Assembly: GCF_019423705.1 (NCBI RefSeq)
Contig: NZ_JAHZAX010000004.1
Location: 1 to 64,000, forward strand
Length of the DNA: 64,000 nt
Origin: Ruminococcus sp.
GTDB taxonomy: Bacteria > Bacillota > Clostridia > Oscillospirales > Ruminococcaceae
Direction: 5' to 3'
Notes under the pieces: generated by a model
Told to the model about the DNA's origin: nothing
Seen by the model: only the letters and a program-made list of their open reading frames with translations
Databases searched by the model: none
Translations under genes and position numbers: made by a program
Shown here: positions 15,381 through 23,516 of the stretch, piece after piece
How the letters are laid out: each line of letters starts with the position of its first letter
Numbering within the stretch: the first letter of the stretch is position 1

Positions 15381-15541
15381 CCCCTTTTTCAAAAAAATCT
15401 TCAAAAAATTCTATTTTGTTTATCGTGCATATAATTCGGGTTGCATTTTTAAACATTATGTCACTTGTCACAATGATATTATGCCCTTTTTCGCAAAATT
15501 TTACGCAAATTTGTTCAAAAACACTTTTCGTCTTTACGATT

Positions 15542-15553
15542 ATGTGATATAAT
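15542..15553 (+). promoter_or_regulatory. Probable extended -10 promoter of ppk1
   Basis: TGATATAAT (TATAAT at 15548-15553, with the TG of an extended -10) lies about 64 bases upstream of the start codon. The -35 region is weak. Confidence 0.5.
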
Positions 15554-15616
15554 AAGTAAAATACATAGTTAAATAGTTCAAAACTATCAACCTATAATAA
15601 TAAGGAGACATATAAA

Positions 15617-17734
15617 ATGAAAAGCGTGTATATGAACCGTGAGCTTTCCTGGCTCAAATTCAACGAGCGTGTGCTGGAAGAGGCCGATCGTGAGTGCGTG
15701 CCGCTCTGCGAAAGGCTTTCATTCGCTTCGATCTATCAGAGCAACCTCGACGAGTTTTTTATGGTGCGTGTGGGCTCTCTCACCGACCAAATGGAAGTCG
15801 ATTCAAGCGGCAGAGAAAATAAGACCAATATGACCGCAAAGGAACAGCTCAAGGCTGTTATCACCCGTGTTGGTGAGCTTAACGAGCGCAAAAATGCCAT
15901 CTATGCAAACCTTATGGAGCAGATTGCAAAGCAGGGCGTGGAGCTTGTGGACTTTTCAAACCTCACCCCAGAGGAAAACGCCCAGCTTGAACAGTATTTC
16001 CTCACGCAGATCGCACCGCTGCTTTCGCCAGTTGTTGTGGGCAAAAGACAGCCTTTCCCGTTCCTGAAAAATAAGGAAATTTACGCCGCATTCGTCCTTT
16101 CAAGAAAAAATTCAAAGGACAAGCTCGGTATGATATCCTGCGGCTCTGAGGTGTTCCCAAGGCTCATAAAAGTGGGTTCGCAGGGCAAATATATGCTCTC
16201 TGAAGAGCTTATCCTCCACTTTGCGCCAAAGGCTTTCAAGGGCTATACAGTCACCTCAAAATCTCTTATCAGAGTGACGAGGAACGCCGATATCGACGCA
16301 GACGCCCTTTATGATGAAGACCTCGATTACAGAGAGTTTATGGCAGACCTTATCAAGAAAAGAAAGCGCCTTACCCCTGTCCGCTTGGAGCTTTCAAGAG
16401 AGCTTGACAGCGGCGTGGTGGAGCTTCTTTGCAAGTATCTTGAAGTCCACAAGCGCTCCGTTTTCCGCAACAGCACTCCGCTTGATCTGTCGTTCCTGTT
16501 CCAGATACAGGATATCCTCAGACAGAAAACAGAGCTTTTCTATGCAAAAAGACTGCCGCAGAAAAACACAGTTTTCGACGAAAACAAGCCTGTTCTGCCG
16601 CAGATCAAAAAGAAAGACCGCCTGCTTTCATATCCTTTTGACAGCATAAAGCCTTTCATCAGAATGCTCCGTGAAGCCGCTGACGATGATGAGGTCGTGT
16701 CGATAAAAATGACGCTCTATCGTGTGGCAAAGCACAGCGAAGTTGTGGAAGCACTTTGCGAAGCCGCCGAGAATGGCAAGGACGTTCTTGTGTTGGTGGA
16801 GCTAAAAGCACGTTTTGACGAGGAAAATAATATCGAATGGTCACGCCGACTTGAAAAGGCAGGCTGTACAGTTATATACGGCCTTGAGGGCTATAAAGTC
16901 CACTCAAAGCTTTGCCTTATCACAAAGCGTATCGGCACAAAGACAGAATATTACACTCAGATAGGCACGGGAAATTACAACGAAAAGACCTCACGACTTT
17001 ATACCGACCTGTCCGTTATGACCTGCGATAAAGCTATCGCACAGGACGCTATCAACGTTTTCAACGCTCTTTGCGCTGACGATACAGTCAAGACCACAGA
17101 CAAGCTTCTCGTTGCGCCGAATTGCCTGCAAAATAAAGTCCTCGATATGATCGACGAGCAGATAACCCTTGCACAGTCGGGCAAGGAAGCTTATATCGGC
17201 GTGAAGATAAATTCGCTCACCGACAAGAAGATAATCGACCGCTTTATCGAAGCCTCAAAGGCAGGCGTGAAGATAGACCTTGTGGTAAGAGGCATATGCT
17301 GTCTTATCCCGAACGTAAAGGGCGAAACTGACAATATCAGAATTATAAGCATTGTGGGACGTTTCCTTGAACATTCGAGAATTTATATGTTCGGCAAGGG
17401 TCAGGATAGAAAAATCTATATCGCCTCTGCCGACTTTATGACAAGAAACACCCTCCGCCGTGTGGAAGTCGCCGCACCGATACTTGATAAGGATATCAAG
17501 GCGCAGCTCAGCGAAATGTTCGATATTATGCTCAGCGACAACGTGCAGGCTAGAGAACTTGACAGCAACGGCGAATACACCCTCGTGCCAACAGAGGGCA
17601 AGGCTGTAAGCTCGCAGGAAGTTTTCTATGATATGGAATACGCAAGGGCTGGGGAAGCTGTCGAAAAAGAGGACAAGTCAGACAAGCAAGGCAAGTCCTC
17701 AAAGGCTGATAAATCGAAAAAAGTAAAGAAATAA
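15617..17734 (+). CDS. ppk1: Polyphosphate kinase 1
   Basis: The 705-residue enzyme reversibly makes polyphosphate from ATP. The N domain starts MNRELSWLKFNERVLEEA; the two active-site histidines are in YKVHSKL (His429) and FLEHSRIY (His586), and the GTGNYNEKTSRLYTDLS block is present. The length fits the family plus a lysine- and serine-rich tail of about 35 residues (KEDKSDKQGK...). AAGGAG lies 8 bases before the ATG. It stands alone; no ppx exopolyphosphatase gene is next to it. A terminator follows. Confidence 0.96.
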   Translation: MKSVYMNRELSWLKFNERVLEEADRECVPLCERLSFASIYQSNLDEFFMVRVGSLTDQMEVDSSGRENKTNMTAKEQLKAVITRVGELNERKNAIYANLMEQIAKQGVELVDFSNLTPEENAQLEQYFLTQIAPLLSPVVVGKRQPFPFLKNKEIYAAFVLSRKNSKDKLGMISCGSEVFPRLIKVGSQGKYMLSEELILHFAPKAFKGYTVTSKSLIRVTRNADIDADALYDEDLDYREFMADLIKKRKRLTPVRLELSRELDSGVVELLCKYLEVHKRSVFRNSTPLDLSFLFQIQDILRQKTELFYAKRLPQKNTVFDENKPVLPQIKKKDRLLSYPFDSIKPFIRMLREAADDDEVVSIKMTLYRVAKHSEVVEALCEAAENGKDVLVLVELKARFDEENNIEWSRRLEKAGCTVIYGLEGYKVHSKLCLITKRIGTKTEYYTQIGTGNYNEKTSRLYTDLSVMTCDKAIAQDAINVFNALCADDTVKTTDKLLVAPNCLQNKVLDMIDEQITLAQSGKEAYIGVKINSLTDKKIIDRFIEASKAGVKIDLVVRGICCLIPNVKGETDNIRIISIVGRFLEHSRIYMFGKGQDRKIYIASADFMTRNTLRRVEVAAPILDKDIKAQLSEMFDIMLSDNVQARELDSNGEYTLVPTEGKAVSSQEVFYDMEYARAGEAVEKEDKSDKQGKSSKADKSKKVKK

Positions 17735-17756
17735 TCATATACCATAAATATACGAA

Positions 17757-17796
17757 AAAACAGCGAAAGCAATACAAACGCTTTCGCTGTTTTTGT
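17757..17796 (+). terminator. Terminator of ppk1
   Basis: CAGCGAAAGC (17761-17770) pairs with GCTTTCGCTG (17780-17789), with A and T runs on either side, so it can work in both directions and also ends the minus-strand gene at 17810. Confidence 0.85.
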
Positions 17797-17809
17797 TGTG
17801 TGTGCAAAG

Positions 17810-18160
17810 TTATGGCTTGAATTTGTAAAATCCGTCGTTTGTGCAGTAATAGCAGAAATAGCCGTCGCCAGTCTGCGGAAAACGCACGCCAAGGCTCTGC
17901 TCGGCGTAGGTCTTGACAAGGCTGACCCTGTAGAAATTCACCTGCGCAATAAATGCGATGTAGTGATCTTTGGTCATAGGGTGGGCGCTTGTGAGGTAAA
18001 ATTCGTCCTCGACCTTTTCGACATTGAGCCTGTGCTCAGCGTCAGCCTCCTTTGGCACAAGGGGCGAAAGCTTTTTGCCGCAGCAGGAAATTTCGCCTGC
18101 GCCTGTGGCTGTGAAAACAGAGCCGCACTTGTCACATACAAAAAATTTGATCTTGTTCAT
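17810..18160 (-). CDS. Desulfoferrodoxin-like metal-site domain, split off from its HTH
   Basis: The 116-residue product has FVCDKCGSVFTATGAGEISC, then CGKKL, and HRLNVEKV...AHPMTKDHYIAF, resembling the desulfoferrodoxin-type domain that in clostridia is normally fused behind an XRE helix-turn-helix. Here the upstream HTH frame (18132-18323) overlaps this one by 29 bases in another frame. The ATG at 18158-18160 has no clear ribosome site. It is either coupled to the HTH gene or, more likely, the result of a deletion with frameshift in a once single gene. Confidence 0.65.
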   Translation of the reverse strand: MNKIKFFVCDKCGSVFTATGAGEISCCGKKLSPLVPKEADAEHRLNVEKVEDEFYLTSAHPMTKDHYIAFIAQVNFYRVSLVKTYAEQSLGVRFPQTGDGYFCYYCTNDGFYKFKP

Positions 18161-18323
18161 TTGCAAGGGCGTTAAGGATAGAAACGTCCGGGCAGCCGAT
18201 ACCACGTTCCCACTTGGAAACAGCCTTGTCGCTGACGTGGAGTTTTTCGGCAAGCTGGAGTTGAGTGAGACCTTTTTCCTTGCGCAGTTGGCAAATAAGT
18301 TCACCGATCTTTTTATAATCCAT
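18132..18323 (-). CDS. XRE-type HTH regulator, truncated
   Basis: The 63-residue product is a textbook Cro/CI helix-turn-helix (GELICQLRKEKGLTQLQLAE, LHVSDKAVSKWERGIGCPDV) that ends right after the fifth helix. In related proteins the chain goes on through a linker into a metal-site domain, which here is in the next frame (17810-18160). A perfect promoter lies upstream. It can probably still bind DNA. Loss of the linker may have uncoupled sensing from binding. Confidence 0.75.
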   Translation of the reverse strand: MDYKKIGELICQLRKEKGLTQLQLAEKLHVSDKAVSKWERGIGCPDVSILNALANEQDQIFCM

Positions 18324-18364
18324 AGTGATCTCATTTCAAAGAATAGAGTAGTGGCGTTAAGATG

Positions 18365-18393
18365 ATTATACAATAGAGAAACCACGCTGTCAA
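18365..18393 (-). promoter_or_regulatory. Promoter of the HTH gene
   Basis: On the minus strand TTGACA (18388-18393) and TATAAT (18365-18370) are perfect and 17 bases apart. Confidence 0.85.
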
Positions 18394-18418
18394 TAAACGC
18401 TTAGTAGAGTGCGTTTAA

Positions 18419-18451
18419 GTGAGGAATGAAGGAATCGCCGTTGGCGATGGA
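18419..18451. repeat. Dispersed repeat B, copy 1
   Basis: It contains the hairpin ATCGCC-GTT-GGCGAT (18434-18448) next to GTGAGGAATGAA. It matches 20121-20153 in the opposite orientation. Confidence 0.5.
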
Positions 18452-18501
18452 TCTTGCGACCACCCCAACATTTGAATAAATAAAAACATATGCAAAACCC
18501 C

Positions 18502-18530
18502 TTGACAACGCACTTTGCCTGTGCTATACT
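18502..18530 (+). promoter_or_regulatory. Promoter of the MFS gene
   Basis: TTGACA (18502-18507) and TATACT (18525-18530) are 17 bases apart. This placement shows that the coding start must be at 18575, not the upstream in-frame codon at 18515. Confidence 0.85.
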
Positions 18531-18574
18531 GCATTTTGAATCAAAGCAAGATAAATAAAAGAGAGGAAAAATTT

Positions 18575-19726
18575 ATGTATACATTGCTGCTGGCGGTCAT
18601 ATATCTCGCCTTTATAAGCCTCGGCCTGCCCGATTCGCTGCTGGGGTCTGCTTGGCCAACTATCCGTGTGGACTTCAACGTACCGATATCCTATATGGGT
18701 ATCGTCTCAATGATAATCGCAGGGGGCACGATAATCTCGGGCCTTATGTCTGAAAGACTTACAAAAAAATTCGGCACAAAAGCCGTCACGGCTTTCAGCG
18801 TGTTTTTGACAGCCGTCGCCCTGTTCGGCTTCTCAACTGTGGATAGCTTTTGGCAAATGTGCCTGTGGGGTATCCCTTACGGACTGGGTGCAGGAGCCAT
18901 CGACGCCGCTCTTAATAACTACGTTGCGCTCTATTATAATTCACGGCATATGAGCTGGCTCCATTGCTTTTGGGGCGTTGGAACTATCGTCAGCCCTTAT
19001 ATTATGAGCTACGCCCTCACCCATTCAAGCTGGTCAAAGGGCTATCGCAACGTTTCGGTCATCCAGTTCTTTATCCTCGCAGTTATCCTCCTTTCATTCC
19101 CGCTTTGGAAAATAAACAAAGACCCTGGGCAAACGGAAGAGGACAAGCCGCTCCTTGGATTGAAAGGCGCACTTAAAATAGAAGGCGTTCCCACCCTGCT
19201 TATCGGCTTTTACGCATATTGTGCGGCAGAAGCCACCACAATGCTTTGGGCAAGCAGCTACCTTGAGTGTACGCAGGGCATTTCAAAGGACAAGGCCGCC
19301 GCTTTCGGCTCGCTGTTTTTCATCGGCATAACAGTCGGACGTTTCCTTTCGGGCTTCATTTCCGATAAGGTGGGCGACAACCGAATGATACGCCTTGGCA
19401 CAAGCTTAGCCCTCTGCGGCGTTGTGCTCATCGCCCTGCCCGTGAACATCTGCGCAATAATCGGCTTTGTTGTGATAGGCCTTGGCTGCGCACCTGTTTA
19501 CCCCTGCATAATCCACTCCACCCCGGCGAACTTCGGCGCAGAGAATTCACAGGGCATAATAGGCATACAAATGGCGAGCGCCTACGTTGGCTCGACCTTT
19601 ATGCCACCGGTTTTCGGCGTTATCGCAAACAACGTCAACATTCGTCTTATGCCGATATATCTTGCGGTATTTTTCATTTTGCTGTTTGTGATGATATCCA
19701 AAACTGAAAAGAAGTGCAGGAAATAG
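18575..19726 (+). CDS. MFS transporter
   Basis: The 383-residue protein has about 12 hydrophobic segments and the MFS loop 2-3 signature SERLTKKFGTKAV, with SDKVGDNR as the partner motif after segment 8. The general pattern (LGLPDSLLGSAWP at the N-terminus) is like the FucP/sugar or drug transporters often labelled 'MFS transporter' in Ruminococcus. Substrate cannot be told. A GAGAGG site and the promoter position fix the start. It is transcribed alone; a promoter for the next unit starts within a few bases of its stop. Confidence 0.85.
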   Translation: MYTLLLAVIYLAFISLGLPDSLLGSAWPTIRVDFNVPISYMGIVSMIIAGGTIISGLMSERLTKKFGTKAVTAFSVFLTAVALFGFSTVDSFWQMCLWGIPYGLGAGAIDAALNNYVALYYNSRHMSWLHCFWGVGTIVSPYIMSYALTHSSWSKGYRNVSVIQFFILAVILLSFPLWKINKDPGQTEEDKPLLGLKGALKIEGVPTLLIGFYAYCAAEATTMLWASSYLECTQGISKDKAAAFGSLFFIGITVGRFLSGFISDKVGDNRMIRLGTSLALCGVVLIALPVNICAIIGFVVIGLGCAPVYPCIIHSTPANFGAENSQGIIGIQMASAYVGSTFMPPVFGVIANNVNIRLMPIYLAVFFILLFVMISKTEKKCRK

Positions 19727-19729
19727 CAC

Positions 19730-19758
19730 TTGACAAGCTTTGGCGCAGGTGGTATAAT
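19730..19758 (+). promoter_or_regulatory. Promoter of the fluoride riboswitch leader
   Basis: TTGACA (19730-19735) and TATAAT (19753-19758) are perfect and 17 bases apart, right before the aptamer. Confidence 0.9.
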
Positions 19759-19765
19759 AACACAC

Positions 19766-19860
19766 AGGGAATGAGGTTCTCCCTTGGCTGGCGGATATTC
19801 CGCCGTCAGAACCGCTTTGAAAAGCAAGATTGAGGATTTTCAAGCTGATGACTTCTGCGA
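19766..19860 (+). promoter_or_regulatory. Likely fluoride (crcB-type) riboswitch
   Basis: The leader begins GGGA-AUGAGGUUC-UCCC, which mirrors the P1 stem and loop of known fluoride aptamers, and ends GCUGAUGACUUCUGC. Loop GAGGU (19773-19777) can pair with ACUUC near the 3' end to make the required pseudoknot. Between them lie an optional hairpin (UGGCGGA...UCCGCC), AACCGC and the P3 stem (GCUUUGAAAA with UUUUCAAGC). This pattern is my reading by eye. The regulated gene is a cation/proton antiporter, a known partner class of this riboswitch. Confidence 0.75.
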
Positions 19861-20234
19861 ACAGGTTTAACTATTGGCGCTTTATGCGTTTATGTGGTTA
19901 TGCCTTTTGCGGAATGTTGTCGGCTTTTTTGTTTTGTGTGGATACTATTATGGACGTTACGTTTGCGTGGTGCTAATGCTGACGGAGTTGTGTCGCAAAA
20001 TCGCTGCCCTAAGAACCCGCAAGCGCTCTGGCGCCGCGCTTGAGCCTCCGCTTTAATTTCGCTGCGCTAGTTTTTGGTACAATTGCAAATCCGCACTTTT
20101 TCTTTTCCCCATTTCAAAATTCATCGCCGCTAGGCGATACATTCATTCCTCACTCCTCACTCCTCATTCCTCATTTGACTGCATCGTTCTGTTTACGATT
20201 TTTCCAATCCTATGCGAATTAAAAAGGAGAAACT
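19861..20234 (+). other. Long leader between fluoride aptamer and antiporter gene
   Basis: No gene is seen. A T6 tract at about 19924-19929 may belong to the riboswitch terminator, but only a weak stem is visible before it. At 20142-20176 TCCTCA(C/T) units repeat four times in tandem. Repeat B copy 2 (20121-20153) is included. The leader is unusually long at nearly 470 bases. Confidence 0.4.
20121..20153. repeat. Dispersed repeat B, copy 2
   Basis: It holds the hairpin ATCGCC-GCTA-GGCGAT (20123-20138) followed by TTCATTCCTCAC. It matches the reverse complement of 18419-18451, so the two copies bracket the MFS gene and the riboswitch. Confidence 0.5.
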
Positions 20235-21443
20235 ATGTTAACTTCACTTGCTCTTATTTTTATTGTCGGGCTTGCTATGGGCGCTATCTGTCAAAGCCTC
20301 AAGCTCCCCCGTATCATCGGTATGCTCGCCACAGGTATCGTCCTTGGCCCCTATGTCCTAGACCTCTTCGACCCATCTATCCTATCTATCTCCGCCGACC
20401 TCAGAAAGCTCGCCCTCGTGATCATACTCATCAAGGCTGGCCTTTCCCTCGACCTCGGCGACCTCAAAAAGGTTGGCCGTCCTGCCGTCTTGCTTTGCTT
20501 CCTCCCTGCAAGCTTCGAGATCATCGCCTATGTGCTCCTAGCCCCTCACCTGTTGGATATATCCCATATCGACGCCGCCGTTATGGGCGCTGTCCTCGCC
20601 GCAGTCTCTCCGGCAGTCGTCGTCCCGAGAATGGTTCAGCTTATGGAGACCCACTATGGCACAAAGCAGGGTATCCCTCAGATGATTATGGCAGGCGCTT
20701 CCTGCGACGATATTTTCGTCATAGTCCTCTTCACAACTTTCCTTAATATGGCGCAGGGCGGAAGCGCAAAGGTTATGGACTTCGTAAACGTCCCCGTGTC
20801 GATCATACTCGGAATCGTCCTTGGCGCATTGACAGGCTGGCTGCTCTATCAGTTTTTCGAGACCTCATACGCCCACAAGCATTGCGTGCGCAACAGCACA
20901 AAGGTCATAGTGATCCTCGGCTTTGCCCTGCTTCTTATCGCCGTTGAGGGCTGGCTCGAGGGCAAAATTTCTGTTTCGGGACTTATCGCCGTCGTTAGTA
21001 TGGCCTGCGTGATAAAGCTCAAAAGCACGGAATTTGTCTCAAAGCGCCTTTCCGAAAAGTTCGGCAAGCTTTGGATAGCCGCCGAGGTCATTTTGTTCGT
21101 CCTCGTCGGTGCGGCGGTGGATATCAGGTACACCCTCAAGGCTGGTCTTGGTGCAGTTGCGATGATATTCTTGGCGCTTATTTTCAGAAGCGTCGGCGTA
21201 TGGCTCTGCACCATTAAAACTTCTCTCACCATAAAAGAGCGCATTTTCTGCGTTATCGCCTATCTTCCAAAGGCGACTGTTCAGGCGGCCATAGGCTCTG
21301 TTCCCCTTGCGGCAGGCCTCGGCTGCGGAAAACTCGTCCTCTCCGTTGCGGTGATGGCGATAGTCATAACCGCACCTCTCGGCGCATTGGGCATTGACGC
21401 TTCATATAAAAAGCTTCTCGAAAAAGAAAATATTGCCTCGTGA
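20235..21443 (+). CDS. Cation/proton antiporter (CPA, NhaP/KefB-like)
   Basis: The 402-residue membrane protein has about 12-13 hydrophobic segments and family features: LPRIIGMLATGIVLGP at the N-terminus, LVIILIKAGLSLDL, and AAVSPAVVVP and GASCDDIFVIVLF, the last with the Asp pair typical of Na+/H+ exchangers. AAAAAGGAGAAA precedes the ATG. It should exchange Na+ or another cation for protons in the cell membrane. The upstream fluoride-type riboswitch suggests it helps deal with fluoride or the linked acid load. Confidence 0.88.
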   Translation: MLTSLALIFIVGLAMGAICQSLKLPRIIGMLATGIVLGPYVLDLFDPSILSISADLRKLALVIILIKAGLSLDLGDLKKVGRPAVLLCFLPASFEIIAYVLLAPHLLDISHIDAAVMGAVLAAVSPAVVVPRMVQLMETHYGTKQGIPQMIMAGASCDDIFVIVLFTTFLNMAQGGSAKVMDFVNVPVSIILGIVLGALTGWLLYQFFETSYAHKHCVRNSTKVIVILGFALLLIAVEGWLEGKISVSGLIAVVSMACVIKLKSTEFVSKRLSEKFGKLWIAAEVILFVLVGAAVDIRYTLKAGLGAVAMIFLALIFRSVGVWLCTIKTSLTIKERIFCVIAYLPKATVQAAIGSVPLAAGLGCGKLVLSVAVMAIVITAPLGALGIDASYKKLLEKENIAS

Positions 21444-21448
21444 CGGAC

Positions 21449-21477
21449 TTGCCCTTGTGCGGCTAATGTGATATAAT
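21449..21477 (+). promoter_or_regulatory. Promoter placed for a leaderless transcript
   Basis: TTGCCC (21449-21454) and TATAAT (21472-21477) are 17 bases apart. The ATG of the next gene begins 7 bases after the -10 box, where transcription should start. Confidence 0.65.
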
Positions 21478-21483
21478 CATTGT

Positions 21484-22434
21484 ATGAATAATACAAAATT
21501 AGAATTTGAATTTGAACAGAACACAAAAATAAAAAGGCTCATTCCGATAATATTGTCCGTCCTGTTGGCGGCGATAATGGTGGGCGGTGCGGAGCTTTTT
21601 GGCGAAAAGGAAATAATCTTCCCCGAGATAACCGCCATTGCCATAGGCGCATTGGTCGCCCCTGTTCAGTCTTGGAACACTTCACGGCTGCGGCTTCTTG
21701 CGGCGATAACATCCTCGGCGCTGTTTGGCGTTTTGATAGTGCGGCTGCCATTGCCTTTAATTGTGAAAATTATCGCAGGGCTGGTGATATCGGTTTGTAT
21801 CATCACAATATCAAAAACAGGCTTCGTCCCAGCAATATCCGCCTGCATTTTGCCTATACTGATGAGCACAAAAAGCCTTGTTTACGTCCTTTCCGTCATA
21901 GTTATGACAGGGCTTATATTAATTTCACAAGCGTTTTTGGAAAAGCTAGACTTCCGTGAAAAATACGATTTTCACCCTGTTGCGCCTAACAAAAATTTGC
22001 TTATCCTGCGCTTAAAACAGATAGCCGTGCTGAGCATAATCTCAATATTGCCGGCATATTTTCACGAGATATTTTTTATTGCGCCGCCCCTAATGGTGGG
22101 CTTTGTGGAAATGAGTTCGCCAAGGCCAAAGCTGCGCAAACGTGCGCCCCAAGCCGTTTTGCTGATAATATCTGCGGCAGTTATCGGCGTGTTGTCAAGG
22201 CGTTTTATCGCCGAGATCGCAGGCCTGCCCCTATTTGCAGCGGCGGCGGTGTCTGTGCTTGGGATAATACTTCTCGTCGCAAAGCTGAAACTCTATTTCC
22301 CACCCTGCGGAGCAATAGCGACCCTGCCTTTTATAATTCCGCAAAACGCCCTTGTGCGCTTCCCATTCGAGGTCGCCGCAGGGTTTATAATTATGACTAT
22401 CCTTGCAATGACTATCTTCAAGGACGATAATTAA
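21484..22434 (+). CDS. Multi-pass membrane protein, HPP-like
   Basis: The 316-residue protein has about eight hydrophobic segments in two halves, linked by a polar stretch (LEKLDFREKYDFHPVAPNKN). The later FPPCGAIATLPFIIP resembles the PP-G-A element of HPP-family membrane proteins; the fit is loose. Function is unknown. No ribosome-binding site is present and the -10 box is 7 bases upstream, so the mRNA may be leaderless. No later in-frame Met with a better site is seen. It is 40 bases after the antiporter gene and 27 before an AraC regulator. Confidence 0.7.
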   Translation: MNNTKLEFEFEQNTKIKRLIPIILSVLLAAIMVGGAELFGEKEIIFPEITAIAIGALVAPVQSWNTSRLRLLAAITSSALFGVLIVRLPLPLIVKIIAGLVISVCIITISKTGFVPAISACILPILMSTKSLVYVLSVIVMTGLILISQAFLEKLDFREKYDFHPVAPNKNLLILRLKQIAVLSIISILPAYFHEIFFIAPPLMVGFVEMSSPRPKLRKRAPQAVLLIISAAVIGVLSRRFIAEIAGLPLFAAAAVSVLGIILLVAKLKLYFPPCGAIATLPFIIPQNALVRFPFEVAAGFIIMTILAMTIFKDDN

Positions 22435-22460
22435 GAATACCAAACAGGAGGTGAAAAGCA

Positions 22461-23339
22461 ATGGTGGAGAATAATACAAACACAAATACAAACTTATACA
22501 ACATTTATTCTGAAAGCTGCGGCGAAAAGGGCGGACTAAGGTTTTATACCTGCGGCTGTCTTGTGAACGAGGGCGGCTTTGTCCACGTCCGCCGAACCCT
22601 TAATTGCGATGTGTTTATCTTAGTGCAGGAGGGGGAGCTTTTCATCACAAAGGGCGGCAGAGAATATGCCGTCACAAGCGGAGAATACATTCTCCTTGAA
22701 GCAGGCTGCGATCATTTCGGAACAAAGGCTTCACAAGGTGCGCTAACCTATATGTGGGCGCATTTTGAGGGACAAAAGCTCCGTGACCGCAATATCCCAC
22801 AAGACGGTTTCGCATATCTTATCCCAGAGGTGGGCAAAGCGCCCGATCCGCAAAGGGTGAGCATACTCTTTCGACAGCTTCTTGACTTGCAGCGACACGG
22901 CGGACTTTACAGCGAGAATTTTCTCACCTGCGCACTTTCAATGCTCCTAATGGAGCTTACCCAGCAGACCTTGGACGAGCAGCGCAACGCTAAAGAAGTC
23001 CCTGCAAGGGTCTATAACATATGCGAGTGGCTGCGATCAAACTGTCAAAAAAAGCTGACGGCTGAAACCATCGCAGAGCGCTTTCATTATAACGCCGAGT
23101 ATCTTTCCCTGCTTTTCAAAAAGGAAACAGGCCTGACCCTTATCCAGTACCTCAACCGCACAAGGATAGACGTTGCCAAAAGGCTGCTTGAAACAGAGGG
23201 CATAAGCGTAAAGGAAACGGCGTATTCAAGCGGTTTTTCAGACGAAAAATACTTTATGCGAATGTTCCGCAAACTGGAAGGCGTAACGCCTCTCCAATAT
23301 AAAGAAGCGTTCCGAAAACGCAATATCAATAGCAAATAA
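22461..23339 (+). CDS. AraC-family transcriptional regulator
   Basis: The 292-residue protein has an N-terminal cupin-like ligand domain (about 25-125; EGELFITKGGREYAV, SGEYILLEAGCDHFG) and a C-terminal double helix-turn-helix (about 190-285; LTAETIAERFHYNAEYLSLL, SVKETAYSSGFSDEKYFMRM, FRKLEGVTPLQY). AGGAGGTG precedes the ATG. Regulators of this build usually control carbohydrate genes. It converges on the GH127 gene, a likely target along with sugar uptake genes elsewhere. It may be cotranscribed with the membrane protein upstream. Confidence 0.9.
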   Translation: MVENNTNTNTNLYNIYSESCGEKGGLRFYTCGCLVNEGGFVHVRRTLNCDVFILVQEGELFITKGGREYAVTSGEYILLEAGCDHFGTKASQGALTYMWAHFEGQKLRDRNIPQDGFAYLIPEVGKAPDPQRVSILFRQLLDLQRHGGLYSENFLTCALSMLLMELTQQTLDEQRNAKEVPARVYNICEWLRSNCQKKLTAETIAERFHYNAEYLSLLFKKETGLTLIQYLNRTRIDVAKRLLETEGISVKETAYSSGFSDEKYFMRMFRKLEGVTPLQYKEAFRKRNINSK

Positions 23340-23363
23340 CTCGCAAATGCGTGCTTTTCTGCC

Positions 23364-23390
23364 GTAGGGGCGAACAGCGTTCGCCCGTTT
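23364..23390. repeat. Dispersed palindromic repeat A, short form
   Basis: GTAGGGGCGAAC and GTTCGCCC form a small palindrome. Close relatives are at 25516, 30943, 35897 and 58989, and longer forms at 33637, 44914 and 47163. Confidence 0.6.
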
Positions 23391-23425
23391 TACTCGAACA
23401 ATGGCGTGGAATTTCACCGAGCAAA

Positions 23426-23467
23426 ATAAAAGCGATACCACAAAACTTTGTGTGGTATCGCTTTTAT
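23426..23467. terminator. Bidirectional terminator
   Basis: AAAAGCGATACCACA and its complement form a 15-bp stem around an AAACTT loop, with A and T runs on both sides. It serves both the AraC gene and the convergent GH127 gene. Confidence 0.88.
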
Positions 23468-23516
23468 GTTATTCGTAGATCTTCACAATATTGTTAGCTA
23501 AAGTTTTGATAAAATA

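Noticed and set aside
20142..20176. Possible short CRISPR-like array of TCCTCAC units
   Set aside because: Units are 6-8 bases in direct tandem without spacers, and no cas genes are present.
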